From Alphaproteobacteria bacterium (GTDB taxonomy: Bacteria > Pseudomonadota > Alphaproteobacteria > ATCC43930 > CGMCC-115725), in NCBI GenBank assembly GCA_005888515.1, contig VAZR01000353.1:1-7178 (forward strand): a DNA stretch of 7,178 nt, given 5' to 3'. Both the position numbers and the translations under genes were made by a program. The notes under the pieces were generated by a model. The model did not search any database and was not told the DNA's origin. It saw only the letters and a program-made list of their open reading frames with translations. Positions 1 through 6,312 of this stretch are shown piece by piece; positions within the stretch are counted from its first letter, which is position 1, and the number at the start of each line of letters is the position of its first letter.

Positions 1-1842
1 GAGACCGCCTGGGCGGCAGACCACAGCGGCCACCTGCTGGTCGGCGCGCGCAACTTCCCTACCGGCAATCTGGACGTGTCCGATCGCGACTACTTCAAGG
101 CGCTGCGCGATCCCGGACCCGATGTCTATATCGGCGGCCTCCAATCGCGCTTCGACAACAAACCATTCTTTGTCGTGGCACACCGCCGGCTCGGTCCCTC
201 CGGCGAGTTCGCGGGGGTTACCGTCGTCGCGGTGTCGCCCGACTTCTTTCGCACTTTCTACGCCAAGCTGCTGCCCGACGTGCAGGATTATGCGGCGGGT
301 CTCTTTCGCGCCGACGGCGCTACCCTTGCCCGCTATCCGGAGATCGTCTGGCGGGGTTCGGGACCGGCGCCGCCGGGCCAGCTGATCAGGGCTGCGGCGG
401 AAAACCCGCAAAGCGGGGTTTTCATGCAGCCCTCGGCATTCGACGGCATCGTCAAGATGATCGCGTACAAGCGGCTCGAGCGGTATCCGATTTACGTAAC
501 GATCGGCCGCACCCGCGCCTCGATTCAGCGCGAATGGGCCGGCATCATGCTGAGCCATCTGTATTTCGGGGCACCGGCGACGGCCGGCCTGGTGCTGCTG
601 TGCCTGTTGGCGTTGCGCCGCACCCGGCGCGAGGCCGCGGCAATCGCCCGGGCGCGCGAGGCGATGGCGCAGCGCGAGGCGGCCGAAGCGCAGCTGCGCC
701 AGGCGCAGAAGATGGAGGCGATCGGTCAGCTGACCTCCGGCGTCGCGCATGATTTCAACAATCTGCTGACCGCCATTTCGGGCAATGTCGAATTGCTGGC
801 GCGCCGCGTGCGCGGCGGCGATCCCGATTTGGAGCGGTTCGCCGGCGCGGCGCTGCGCGGGGTCGATCGGGCGGCAACCCTGACCCAGCGCCTTTTGGCC
901 TTTTCCCGGCGTCAGCCGCTCGATCCGAAGCCGCTCGACATCAACCGGCTGATCGCCGGCATGTCGGACCTGCTGCGCCGCACCTTGGGCGAGGAGATCG
1001 AAGCCGAGACCGTGCTGGCCGGCGGTTTGTGGACCGTCCTCGTCGACGCCAACCAGCTCGAGCACTCGCTGCTCAATCTCGCGATCAACGCCCGCGACGC
1101 GATGGGCGGACCCGGCAAGCTGACGATCGAGACCGCGAACACCTCGCTCGATGAGCCCTATGCCGACGCGCATGACGAGGTGATGCCCGGGCAGTACGTG
1201 ATGATCTCGGTCAGCGATACCGGCAGCGGCATGACGCGCGAGGTGCGGGAAAAGGCATTCGAGCCGTTCTTCACGACCAAGGAGACCGGACAGGGCACGG
1301 GTCTCGGTTTGTCGCAGGTCTATGGCTTCATCAAGCAATCCGGCGGGCACTGCACGATCTACAGCGAACCGGGTGAGGGGACGACGGTGAAACTCTACCT
1401 GCCGCGCCATCTCGGCAAGGAGGAGCCCGTCACGCCGGCGGTGCCGGCCGCCGCCGGTGTCAGCGGCGGCGAGACCATCCTCGTCGTCGAAGACGATGCC
1501 GATGTTCGCTCCTTCGCCTCCGATCTGCTGCGCGACCTCGGCTATCGGGTGCTCGCCGCCGCCACCGGGCCCGACGGGCTCCGCCTGCTCGATCAGTACC
1601 CGGAGGTGCGGCTGTTGTTTACCGACGTCGCATTGCCCGGCGGGATGACCGGCCGTCAGCTCGCCGACGAAGCCGAGCGCCGCCATCCCGGGCTGAAGGT
1701 GCTGTACACGACCGGCTATGCCCGGAACGCCATCGTGCATCAAGGCCGGCTCGATCCGGGGGTCGAGCTGATCGTCAAGCCATTCACCAGCGCGGCGCTC
1801 GCCGGCAAAGTCCGGCAATTGCTTGATGCTGGATTTGGCTGA
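1..1842 (+). CDS. Cache-domain hybrid sensor histidine kinase with C-terminal receiver (5' partial)
   Basis: The frame is open from base 1 and already encodes Cache-like sequence (DHSGHLLVGARNF, then VSDRDYF), so the true start lies upstream and the GTG at 76 is internal. In window residues: periplasmic sensor domain to about 165; a membrane helix about 181-205; a charged, probably coiled-coil linker about 206-240; a HisKA dimerisation domain with H-box VAHDFNNLL, phospho-acceptor His250 (nt 748-750). The HATPase domain follows with N-box NLAINARDAM, G1 DTGSGM, F-box FEPFFTTK and G2 GTGLGLS. A receiver domain (about 490-610) carries acidic EDD, phospho-acceptor Asp542 (nt 1624-1626) and Lys593. 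All catalytic residues are present, so it should be an active membrane kinase that passes phosphate to its own receiver. Its ligand is unknown, and no Hpt protein or output regulator lies in the window. The H-box is HisKA type, not the HWE/HisKA_2 type common in general stress kinases. Confidence 0.93.
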   Translation, partial: ETAWAADHSGHLLVGARNFPTGNLDVSDRDYFKALRDPGPDVYIGGLQSRFDNKPFFVVAHRRLGPSGEFAGVTVVAVSPDFFRTFYAKLLPDVQDYAAGLFRADGATLARYPEIVWRGSGPAPPGQLIRAAAENPQSGVFMQPSAFDGIVKMIAYKRLERYPIYVTIGRTRASIQREWAGIMLSHLYFGAPATAGLVLLCLLALRRTRREAAAIARAREAMAQREAAEAQLRQAQKMEAIGQLTSGVAHDFNNLLTAISGNVELLARRVRGGDPDLERFAGAALRGVDRAATLTQRLLAFSRRQPLDPKPLDINRLIAGMSDLLRRTLGEEIEAETVLAGGLWTVLVDANQLEHSLLNLAINARDAMGGPGKLTIETANTSLDEPYADAHDEVMPGQYVMISVSDTGSGMTREVREKAFEPFFTTKETGQGTGLGLSQVYGFIKQSGGHCTIYSEPGEGTTVKLYLPRHLGKEEPVTPAVPAAAGVSGGETILVVEDDADVRSFASDLLRDLGYRVLAAATGPDGLRLLDQYPEVRLLFTDVALPGGMTGRQLADEAERRHPGLKVLYTTGYARNAIVHQGRLDPGVELIVKPFTSAALAGKVRQLLDAGFG

Positions 1843-2153
1843 GCGGCGCCTCTTTGGGTCTGTTACATTGTAACAGATGGTCAGGAGCCCGATGCGGGCC
1901 GCGCGAGGTGCCCTCGATCAGTTTTCGTTAAGGTTAAACAGCGCGGCGGGCCGAATTCGCTGTTCCATGCGTCCTTTGCATGGCTCCCTTGCGCTGATAA
2001 ATGGGATAAACTCGTGTTACAGATTGTTAGAGAACTGTCATCAGAGAGACATCGGACGTGACCAGTTCAGACATAACCGCGTCAAATGTGACGCCAAATA
2101 CCGCGCCAAATCCCGGGGGGAAAACCCGCCCGCCTCAGGAGAGCCCGCTTATC
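1843..2153. other. Intergenic region between the kinase and the NepR-like gene
   Basis: About 310 nt with no convincing gene. It holds a perfect palindrome (1859-1877), a second TGTTACA element at 2015-2021, and two close TTAA half-sites around 1927-1936. No intrinsic terminator with a T-tract follows the kinase. An open frame from a GTG at 2058 runs into the next gene, but residues 1-32 of it are low-complexity Ser/Thr/Pro/Asn with no recognisable domain. No convincing -35/-10 pair was found. Confidence 0.5.
1859..1877. promoter_or_regulatory. Perfect 8-3-8 palindrome, candidate operator
   Basis: The sequence TCTGTTACATTGTAACAGA has two perfect 8-bp arms around a 3-nt centre and starts 16 nt after the kinase stop codon. 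It lacks a following T-tract, so it is a poor terminator. Its size and AT-rich symmetric arms suit a dimeric repressor of TetR, GntR or MarR type, but the regulator is not identifiable. A further TGTTACA occurs at 2015-2021, closer to the small downstream gene, which is the only + strand gene it could plausibly control. Confidence 0.45.
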
Positions 2154-2333
2154 ATGAACCTCGCCATCAAATGCAGCTTTGCCGAATCCACTTCCGCGCC
2201 GTGCTCGGTCGATAACCAGATCCGCGCGTTCCTCGCCGGCGATAACGATGGCGAAGACCTGCTGCACGCGATTTACGATCACGTTCTCGACGAGCCGGTT
2301 CCCGAGCGGATGCGGGTTTTGCTCAAACCCTGA
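2154..2333 (+). CDS. Small NepR-like protein (possible anti-sigma factor)
   Basis: A 59-residue protein. Its C-terminal half (about residues 35-57) contains LLHAIYDHVLDEPVPERM, which resembles from memory the conserved core of NepR, the anti-sigma factor that binds EcfG-type sigma factors in the alphaproteobacterial general stress response and is itself titrated by phosphorylated PhyR. That core has the pattern L..hY..V..EPVP.R...LL. The same YD.VLDEPVPER pattern also occurs near the N-terminus of some zinc-finger or membrane anti-sigma proteins, so the class is tentative. I chose ATG 2154 because AGGAGAG lies 10 nt upstream at 2138-2143. A GTG at 2058 in the same frame, preceded by GAGAG, would give 91 residues with an apparently disordered N-terminus. 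No phyR or ecfG gene lies in the window. A strong terminator follows 23 nt after the stop, so it is the last gene of its transcript. Confidence 0.62.
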   Translation: MNLAIKCSFAESTSAPCSVDNQIRAFLAGDNDGEDLLHAIYDHVLDEPVPERMRVLLKP

Positions 2334-2356
2334 ATCGCCATCCGAATTTGCAACAT

Positions 2357-2381
2357 GGCCCGGCATTTTGCCGGGCCTTTT
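2357..2381 (+). terminator. Rho-independent terminator after the NepR-like gene
   Basis: A perfect 8-bp stem, GGCCCGGC (2357-2364) with GCCGGGCC (2370-2377), around the loop ATTTT, followed by TTTT and then CATT. It ends the transcript of the small gene and separates it from the transporter gene, whose promoter must therefore lie between about 2382 and 2490. Confidence 0.85.
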
Positions 2382-2467
2382 CATTGTGGCGAAAGAGTCA
2401 CCCAAGTTTTCAAGGGGTCGTTGCGGCGTTCCTTTTTCCCGCCTGTTGCGATAACGTCACCGTGATT

Positions 2468-2481
2468 GTGAGCCGGCTCAC
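2468..2481. promoter_or_regulatory. 14-bp perfect palindrome upstream of the transporter gene
   Basis: GTGAGCCGGCTCAC is perfectly self-complementary and ends 29 nt before the ATG at 2511, just ahead of the Shine-Dalgarno GGGGAGG (2494-2500). The same bases can instead form a hairpin of GAGCCG (2470-2475) with CGGCTC (2481-2486). It may be an operator or a 5'-leader structure. No regulator gene for it is visible nearby. Confidence 0.35.
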
Positions 2482-2510
2482 GGCTCGCGTTCAGGGGAGG
2501 AACGAGCGGG

Positions 2511-3781
2511 ATGACATCGATCGCGCCGGCGCAATATTCCACGACCCAGCCGCGTCTCAATTTGCCGTTCATCATTGGCGCGTCTTCGGTCGGCACGCTG
2601 ATCGAGTGGTACGATTTCTATCTTTACGGAGTGCTGGCGCTGTTCTTCAGCAAGCATTTCTTCGCGCCATCCATTGACCCCAATCTCGCCTTCATCCTGA
2701 GCCTTTTCGTGTTCTGGACCGGCTTTCTCGTGCGGCCGTTTGGGGCGATCGTGTTCGGCCATCTCGGCGACCTGATCGGCCGCAAATTCACCTTTATGCT
2801 GACCCTGCTGCTGATGGGCGCGGCGACTTTCGTGGTCGGCCTGCTGCCGGGCTACGAAACAATCGGCGTATTGGCGCCGATCCTGCTCGTCGCGATGCGG
2901 GTGCTGCAGGGGCTGGCGCTGGGCGGCGAATATGGCGGCGCCGCGACCTATATCGCCGAACACTGCAGGGCGAAGAGGTGTTCGGCGATTGGGGCTGGCG
3001 CGTGCCGTTCCTGATCTCAGCGGTGCTGGTCGGGCTGTCGATCTATATCCGCCTCAAGCTCGAAGAATCGCCGCTTTACGCACGGCTCAAGGACCAGGGG
3101 AAAGCCTCGCACAATCCGGCGCTCGAGAGCTTCAGCAGCGGCAAGAACTGGGGGCTGATCCTGTTCGCGCTGTTCGGCGCCACCGCCCCCGAAGGCGTGG
3201 TCTGGTACACTGGGCAGTTCTACGCGCTGTTCTACATGCAGACCGTACTTAAGATAGATTACGTCACGGTCTACATCATCCTGATGATCGCGCTGACCGC
3301 GGCGGCGCCGTTCTTCGTCGTCTTCGGCGCGCTGTCCGACCGGATCGGCCGGCGCAACATTATGACCGCCGGCTTCGGGCTTGCGGTGATTACCTTCTGG
3401 CCGGTCTTCACCCTGATGGGGACGTTCAAGGACAACCCGATCGTGCTAACGATCCTGGTGTTCTACTTGGTGATCCTGGTGACGATGGTGTACGGGCCGA
3501 TCGCCGCTTTCCTGGTTGAGCTGTTCCCGGCCCGCATCCGCTACACCTCGATGTCGTTGCCCTACCACGTCGGCAATGGCGTCTTCGGCGGGCTCGTGCC
3601 GGCGGCCGGCGCATCCGTCGCAGCGATGACGGGCATCGCCTTGAGCGGCCTCTTCTACCCGATGGCGATCGCCGCGATCGGCGTCGTCGTCAGCCTGAGT
3701 TTCCTGCGCGAACCCTATCATCACGTGAAGATCTGGGACGAGGTCGGCGGCGCCCCGCCATTGGTTCCGGACCAGCCCTGA
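2511..3781 (+). pseudogene. MFS metabolite:H+ symporter (MHS family), broken by internal deletion and frameshift
   Basis: The ATG at 2511 has a good GGAGG 10 nt upstream. Residues 1-151 match the N-terminal half of MHS-type symporters (ShiA/KgtP/ProP relatives): EWYDFYLYG in helix 1, the loop 2-3 motif GHLGDLIGRK, and LQGLALGGEYGGAATYIAEH. The frame then runs into unrelated residues and stops at 3014. Homology resumes at about 2969 in another frame with GEEVFGDWGWRVPF and continues cleanly to TGA 3779-3781, including GALSDRIGRR and RIRYTSMSLPYH. In relatives I recall, about 36 residues lie between AEH and GE(E/D), covering the cytoplasmic RRGFYTS loop and helix 5; they are absent here. The missing length must be 1 mod 3. 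Without helix 5 and with the shift, no working transporter is expected. The rest is well kept, so the lesion is recent or is an assembly error. The original substrate is probably a small carboxylate or similar metabolite, not determinable here. Confidence 0.85.
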
Positions 3782-3803
3782 ACCGGTTGGTCCCGTGTTG
3801 AGG

Positions 3804-3835
3804 CGGGCCGAGGCTTTCCCCGGCCCGTTCTTTTT
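3804..3835 (+). terminator. Rho-independent terminator after the transporter gene
   Basis: CGGGCCG (3804-3810) pairs with CGGCCCG (3821-3827), and the stem can extend inward by GG/CC past one mismatch. It is followed by TTCTTTTT (3828-3835). On the minus strand no T-run follows the hairpin, so it serves the + strand transporter transcript and not the converging HIT gene. Confidence 0.8.
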
Positions 3836-3838
3836 GCA

Positions 3839-4204
3839 TTAGCGCGGGCGGCGCAGCATCGGGCCGAGATCGCGGCCGCCGAACAGATGCAGGTGGAAAT
3901 GCGGCACGTCCTGGTGCGCCGCGGCCCCGTGGTTCGCCAGGATGCGGTAGCCGCTATCCGCAACGCCCTGCTCGCGCGCGATATGCGAGATCGCGCGCAG
4001 AAAAGCGGCGAGCTCGGCGTCCGATCCCTTTGCCGAGAAATCATCGACCGAGACGTATTCGCCCTTCGGAATCACGATAATGTGGGTCGGCGCCTGCGGA
4101 TGAATGTCGTGAAAGGCGAGGACGTGCTCGTCCTCATAGACTTTGCGACAAGGCAGCTCGCCTCGCAGGATGCGGGCGAAGACATTGCTGCGATCGTAGG
4201 TCAT
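3839..4204 (-). CDS. Histidine triad (HIT/HINT) nucleotide-binding protein
   Basis: A 121-residue protein of normal HINT-branch length. The early part NVFARILRGELPCRKVYEDE and FHDIHPQAPTHIIVIPK is the family fold; near the C-terminus QDVPHFHLHLFGG is the histidine triad signature (His102, His104, His106), with His104 the expected nucleophile by comparison with HINT1. Family members are soluble homodimers that hydrolyse purine nucleotide phosphoramidates and acyl-adenylates; the physiological role in bacteria is mostly unclear. The ATG at 4204 is set by a strong AGGAGG four bases upstream (+ strand 4209-4214). It lies downstream of the DUF1906 gene on the same strand, 63 nt after that gene's restored stop, and may share its transcript. 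Its stop is close to the transporter's terminator, with which it converges. Confidence 0.93.
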   Translation of the reverse strand: MTYDRSNVFARILRGELPCRKVYEDEHVLAFHDIHPQAPTHIIVIPKGEYVSVDDFSAKGSDAELAAFLRAISHIAREQGVADSGYRILANHGAAAHQDVPHFHLHLFGGRDLGPMLRRPR

Positions 4205-4224
4205 GCCGCCTCCTGCGCCGTGTC

Positions 4225-4247
4225 ATTGCTGCCCTCGCGGGAGCAAT
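4225..4247 (-). other. Short hairpin between the DUF1906 gene and the HIT gene
   Basis: ATTGCT and CCC pair with GGG and AGCAAT around a 4-nt loop with one bulged base. There is no T-tract, so it is not a standard terminator. It could stabilise the 3' end of an upstream transcript or partly uncouple the HIT gene. The evidence is structural only. Confidence 0.25.
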
Positions 4248-4267
4248 AACACGCCGCCGAGGCCGGA

Positions 4268-4940
4268 TCACATTCCGGCGAGCCGGAACCCGCCGTAATC
4301 GTCGCGGGCTTCGGATGTTCCAATCGGCAAAGCTGCGCGAGCCGGCCCAGGCGGTCGAGTTCGACAGCCAGGCGTACTGCGCCAGCCCGGTTCGCTTCAG
4401 CGAATCGCACACCGCGCCGGAACCGTAGACGCCGACCTTGTACTCGGACCGGCCGCCGTTCGAGGCGGCCAGACCCGCAGTGATGCCGCGGAAATACTGG
4501 TCGATCGGATACAAATCCTGGCCCCGCGCATCGAAATCGACCGCGAAATAGATCGCGCTGCCCGGGGGCTGGCCGACCGCTTTCGCCTGCCGGTAAGCGC
4601 TGACTGCGTCCCAGTAACCCCGGCCATAGGTGAAGTAGTCGCGATGCTGAGAGTACGATTCCCATACCGCCACGACGTTCAGGCCCATGGCCGACAACAC
4701 CCTCGCCTCATTGGCCGAAAGAGTCGGCCAGCGCGAATCGGGCTTGCGGTAGTAACGAGCAACGAAGTCGAGCCCGTTGTTCTTGATGTGATGCGCCACA
4801 TGGCCGGCATCGGTCGCCACGTCTACACCCTGCGCGCGAGCCGGATATCTCGGCTGCTGGGCGACCGGCCCCTGATCCGGGTTATAGCATCCCGCCAGAA
4901 ACAACAGCGGCAGGGCGAGTATGAGAGTTTTGCTCCTCAA
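4268..4940 (-). pseudogene. DUF1906 (Rv2525c-like, glycoside-hydrolase-like) lipoprotein, C-terminal deletion and frameshift
   Basis: I chose TTG 4940 because it gives a compact lipoprotein signal peptide (MRSKTLILALPLLFLAGC, lipobox LAGC, lipidated Cys18) and has GGAGCAAGGA just upstream; the open frame reaches back to 5108, but that part looks non-coding. Residues about 37-209 match DUF1906 domains as I know them: GVDVATDAG, FVARYY, VWESYSQ, AIYFAVDFD and YGSGAVCDSLK. The fold is TIM-barrel-like, related to GH25-like enzymes, with a probable cell-envelope role. After FADWNI (Ile209, nt 4314-4316) the frame turns Arg-rich (SPRRLRRVPARR) and would run into the HIT gene to about 4134. In another frame, immediately after the break, EARDDYGGFRLAGM ends in TGA at 4268-4270, which looks like the natural family C-terminus. 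Roughly 15 residues that usually join these parts (a Cys-Gly...Asp-Pro segment) are missing, with a deletion length of 2 mod 3. The body is well kept, so a truncated or extended protein could still be made. Confidence 0.75.
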
Positions 4941-5019
4941 GATCCTTGCTCCGTTTCCCTGAACATTCTCATCGCGACGCCCGACCCGCCGACCGGGTTG
5001 GGCAACTTTCAGGCGTATT

Positions 5020-5048
5020 TTAGTAGAAACTATGACGCAAACCGTCAA
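5020..5048 (-). promoter_or_regulatory. Sigma-70-like promoter of the DUF1906 lipoprotein gene
   Basis: Reading the minus strand: TTGACG (5048-5043), a 17-nt spacer, then TACTAA (5025-5020) followed by AAT. The -35 matches the consensus at five of six positions; the -10 is weaker. Transcription would start near 5013 and leave a leader of about 70 nt before TTG 4940. Confidence 0.55.
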
Positions 5049-5068
5049 CGAATTCTGCACGCGCTTAG

Positions 5069-5084
5069 GTTTATTGATGGTTAA
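5069..5084 (-). promoter_or_regulatory. CtrA-like box upstream of the DUF1906 promoter
   Basis: The minus strand reads TTAACCATCAATAAAC: the 8-mer TTAACCAT, a known CtrA half-site form in Caulobacter, set as TTAA-N7-TAAA, one base from the full TTAA-N7-TTAA box. It lies just upstream of the -35 element (5043-5048), a position suited to activation. Whether this organism has CtrA cannot be seen here. Confidence 0.45.
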
Positions 5085-5124
5085 TGCTGCGAACGCAGAC
5101 TGCGGCAACAGCCAATTTTGTGCC

Positions 5125-5142
5125 GATTCGCCTGCCCGATTC
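5125..5142. promoter_or_regulatory. Two close GANTC methylation sites
   Basis: GATTC occurs at 5125-5129 and 5138-5142, in the similar contexts CCGATTCG and CCCGATTCG. GANTC is the recognition site of CcrM, encoded immediately to the right. They lie between the two groups of CtrA-like boxes upstream of the lipoprotein gene. Confidence 0.55.
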
Positions 5143-5145
5143 GTA

Positions 5146-5183
5146 GTTAATCGGCAGTTAAGGGGTTAATCGGAAGTTAAGGG
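5146..5183. repeat. 19-bp tandem repeat forming two TTAA-N7-TTAA (CtrA-like) boxes over the ccrM stop codon
   Basis: Two head-to-tail copies: GTTAATCGGCAGTTAAGGG (5146-5164) and GTTAATCGGAAGTTAAGGG (5165-5183), differing at one base. Each contains TTAA-N7-TTAA (5147-5161 and 5166-5180), the spacing of the CtrA consensus. The second copy encodes the last residues and stop of ccrM (PLTSD, then TAA), so the first copy looks like a duplication of the gene's end into the intergenic region. The arrays lie about 135-170 bp upstream of the expected start of the lipoprotein transcript. Confidence 0.75.
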
Positions 5184-6263
5184 CGCCGCTTCGCTCCGCA
5201 GCTGCTGTCTGAGGCTGTCGATCAGCGTCGGTACGCCCTCTCGCTGGACATACCAGAACGTCCAGCCATTCCAGGCCGAGGCGCCCTGGACCTGGGCCGC
5301 GACGGAATGGATCGAGCCGCGATGCTCGGCCGAGATCAGGCTGCCATCGGCGCGCACCCGTGCCTGGAAGCGACGCGTTTGGTCGAACAGCACCTCGCCT
5401 GGACGAATCAGCCCGCGCTCGACCAGGTTGCCGAACGGGATGCGCGGGGCTTCCCGCCGCGATTCGAGCGCGACCGCTTCACCGGCCACCGGGCTGACCC
5501 CGGCGATGCGGCGGCGCGCCACCGCGACATAGGCCGGGTCGCGTTCGATGCCGATAAAGCGGCGTCCGAGCCGCTTTGCCACCGCGCCGGTCGTGCCGGT
5601 GCCGAAAAACGGGTCGAGAATCATCTCGCCCGGCCGGGTCGAGGCGAGCAATGCCCGGTGCAGCAGCGCCTCGGGCTTCTGCGTCGGATGCGCCTTCTTG
5701 CCGTGAAGATCGCGGAGGCGCTCCGGCCCGCTGCACAGCGGGATCAGCCAGTCGCTGCGCATCTGCAAATCCTCGTTGAGCGCCTTCATGGCCTCGTAGT
5801 TGAAGGTGTAGCGCGCCTCGCGCGAGACGGCGCACCACAGCAGCGTCTCGTGCGCATTGGTAAAGCGCCGGCCGCGGAAATTCGGCATCGGGTTGGTCTT
5901 GCGCCAGACAATATCGTTGAGGATCCAGAAGCCGAGATCCTGCAACGCCGCGCCGATGCGGAAGATGTTGTGGTAGGTGCCGATGACCCAGAGCCCGCCG
6001 TGCGGCTTCAACAGGCGCCGGCACGCCGCGAGCCAGCTGCGGGTGAAGCGGTCGTATTCGTCGAAGCCGGCGAACTTATCCCAATCCTCCTCGACGCCAT
6101 CGACCCGGCTGTTGTTCGGCCGGTGCAACTCTCCGGAAAGCTGCAGATTGTAGGGCGGGTCGGCGAAGACCAGGTCGATCGACGCGGCCGGCAGGCCGGC
6201 CATCGCCTCCAGGCAATCACCGGTAATGATCTCATCGCAGGGCAGCCGCATCGTCTCAACCAT
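5166..6263 (-). CDS. ccrM: CcrM-type DNA adenine N6-methyltransferase (GANTC)
   Basis: A 365-residue beta-class methyltransferase, close to the roughly 360 residues of Caulobacter CcrM. The catalytic motif DPPY is at 35-38 within LVFADPPYNLQL, and the AdoMet-binding motif DPFFGTGTTG is at 217-226, in the beta-class order. Between them, GFWILNDIVWRKTNPMPNF, QMRSDWLIPLCSG and KKAHPTQKPEALL are CcrM hallmarks. The C-terminal part (about 272-355), with SIHS and WNGWTFW, matches the RAMA-type domain used for DNA recognition. It methylates adenine in GANTC after replication and is tied to the cell cycle in alphaproteobacteria. ATG 6263 is used; an ATG at 6251 (MRLPCDEII) aligns better with Caulobacter MKFGPETII, and neither has a strong Shine-Dalgarno. 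It follows rnhB by 49 nt on the same strand, probably co-transcribed. No internal break is visible. Confidence 0.95.
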   Translation of the reverse strand: MVETMRLPCDEIITGDCLEAMAGLPAASIDLVFADPPYNLQLSGELHRPNNSRVDGVEEDWDKFAGFDEYDRFTRSWLAACRRLLKPHGGLWVIGTYHNIFRIGAALQDLGFWILNDIVWRKTNPMPNFRGRRFTNAHETLLWCAVSREARYTFNYEAMKALNEDLQMRSDWLIPLCSGPERLRDLHGKKAHPTQKPEALLHRALLASTRPGEMILDPFFGTGTTGAVAKRLGRRFIGIERDPAYVAVARRRIAGVSPVAGEAVALESRREAPRIPFGNLVERGLIRPGEVLFDQTRRFQARVRADGSLISAEHRGSIHSVAAQVQGASAWNGWTFWYVQREGVPTLIDSLRQQLRSEAAPLTSD

Positions 6264-6312
6264 GGCGCGCAATCTGAGCGCGGCCGCGGAATCCGTCAAT
6301 TCGGCCGGTTTT

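Noticed and set aside
76..1842. GTG at 76 as the kinase start
   Set aside because: The 25 upstream codons are open and encode Cache-domain sequence continuous with what follows, so the gene begins before the window.
1859..1877. The palindrome as a terminator for the kinase gene
   Set aside because: The stem is AT-rich with a 3-nt loop and no T-tract follows.
2478..2963. A 161-codon minus-strand frame opposite the transporter N-terminal half
   Set aside because: The peptide is Gln/Arg/His/Glu-rich low-complexity, while the opposite strand encodes a clear MFS protein.
2950..3014. Programmed ribosomal frameshift joining the two transporter halves
   Set aside because: A simple slip would not restore the missing helix and loop. 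There is no slippery heptamer at the junction, and about 36 expected residues are absent from all frames.
2978..3781. The second transporter half as a separate gene starting at GTG 2978
   Set aside because: The start falls inside a conserved stretch (GEEVFGDWGWR), and the fragment begins in the middle of an MFS fold. It is the remnant of the broken gene.
5146..5183. The tandem repeat as a CRISPR or attachment site
   Set aside because: There are only two adjacent 19-bp copies with no spacers, no integrase and no cas genes. The TTAA-N7-TTAA pattern explains it better.
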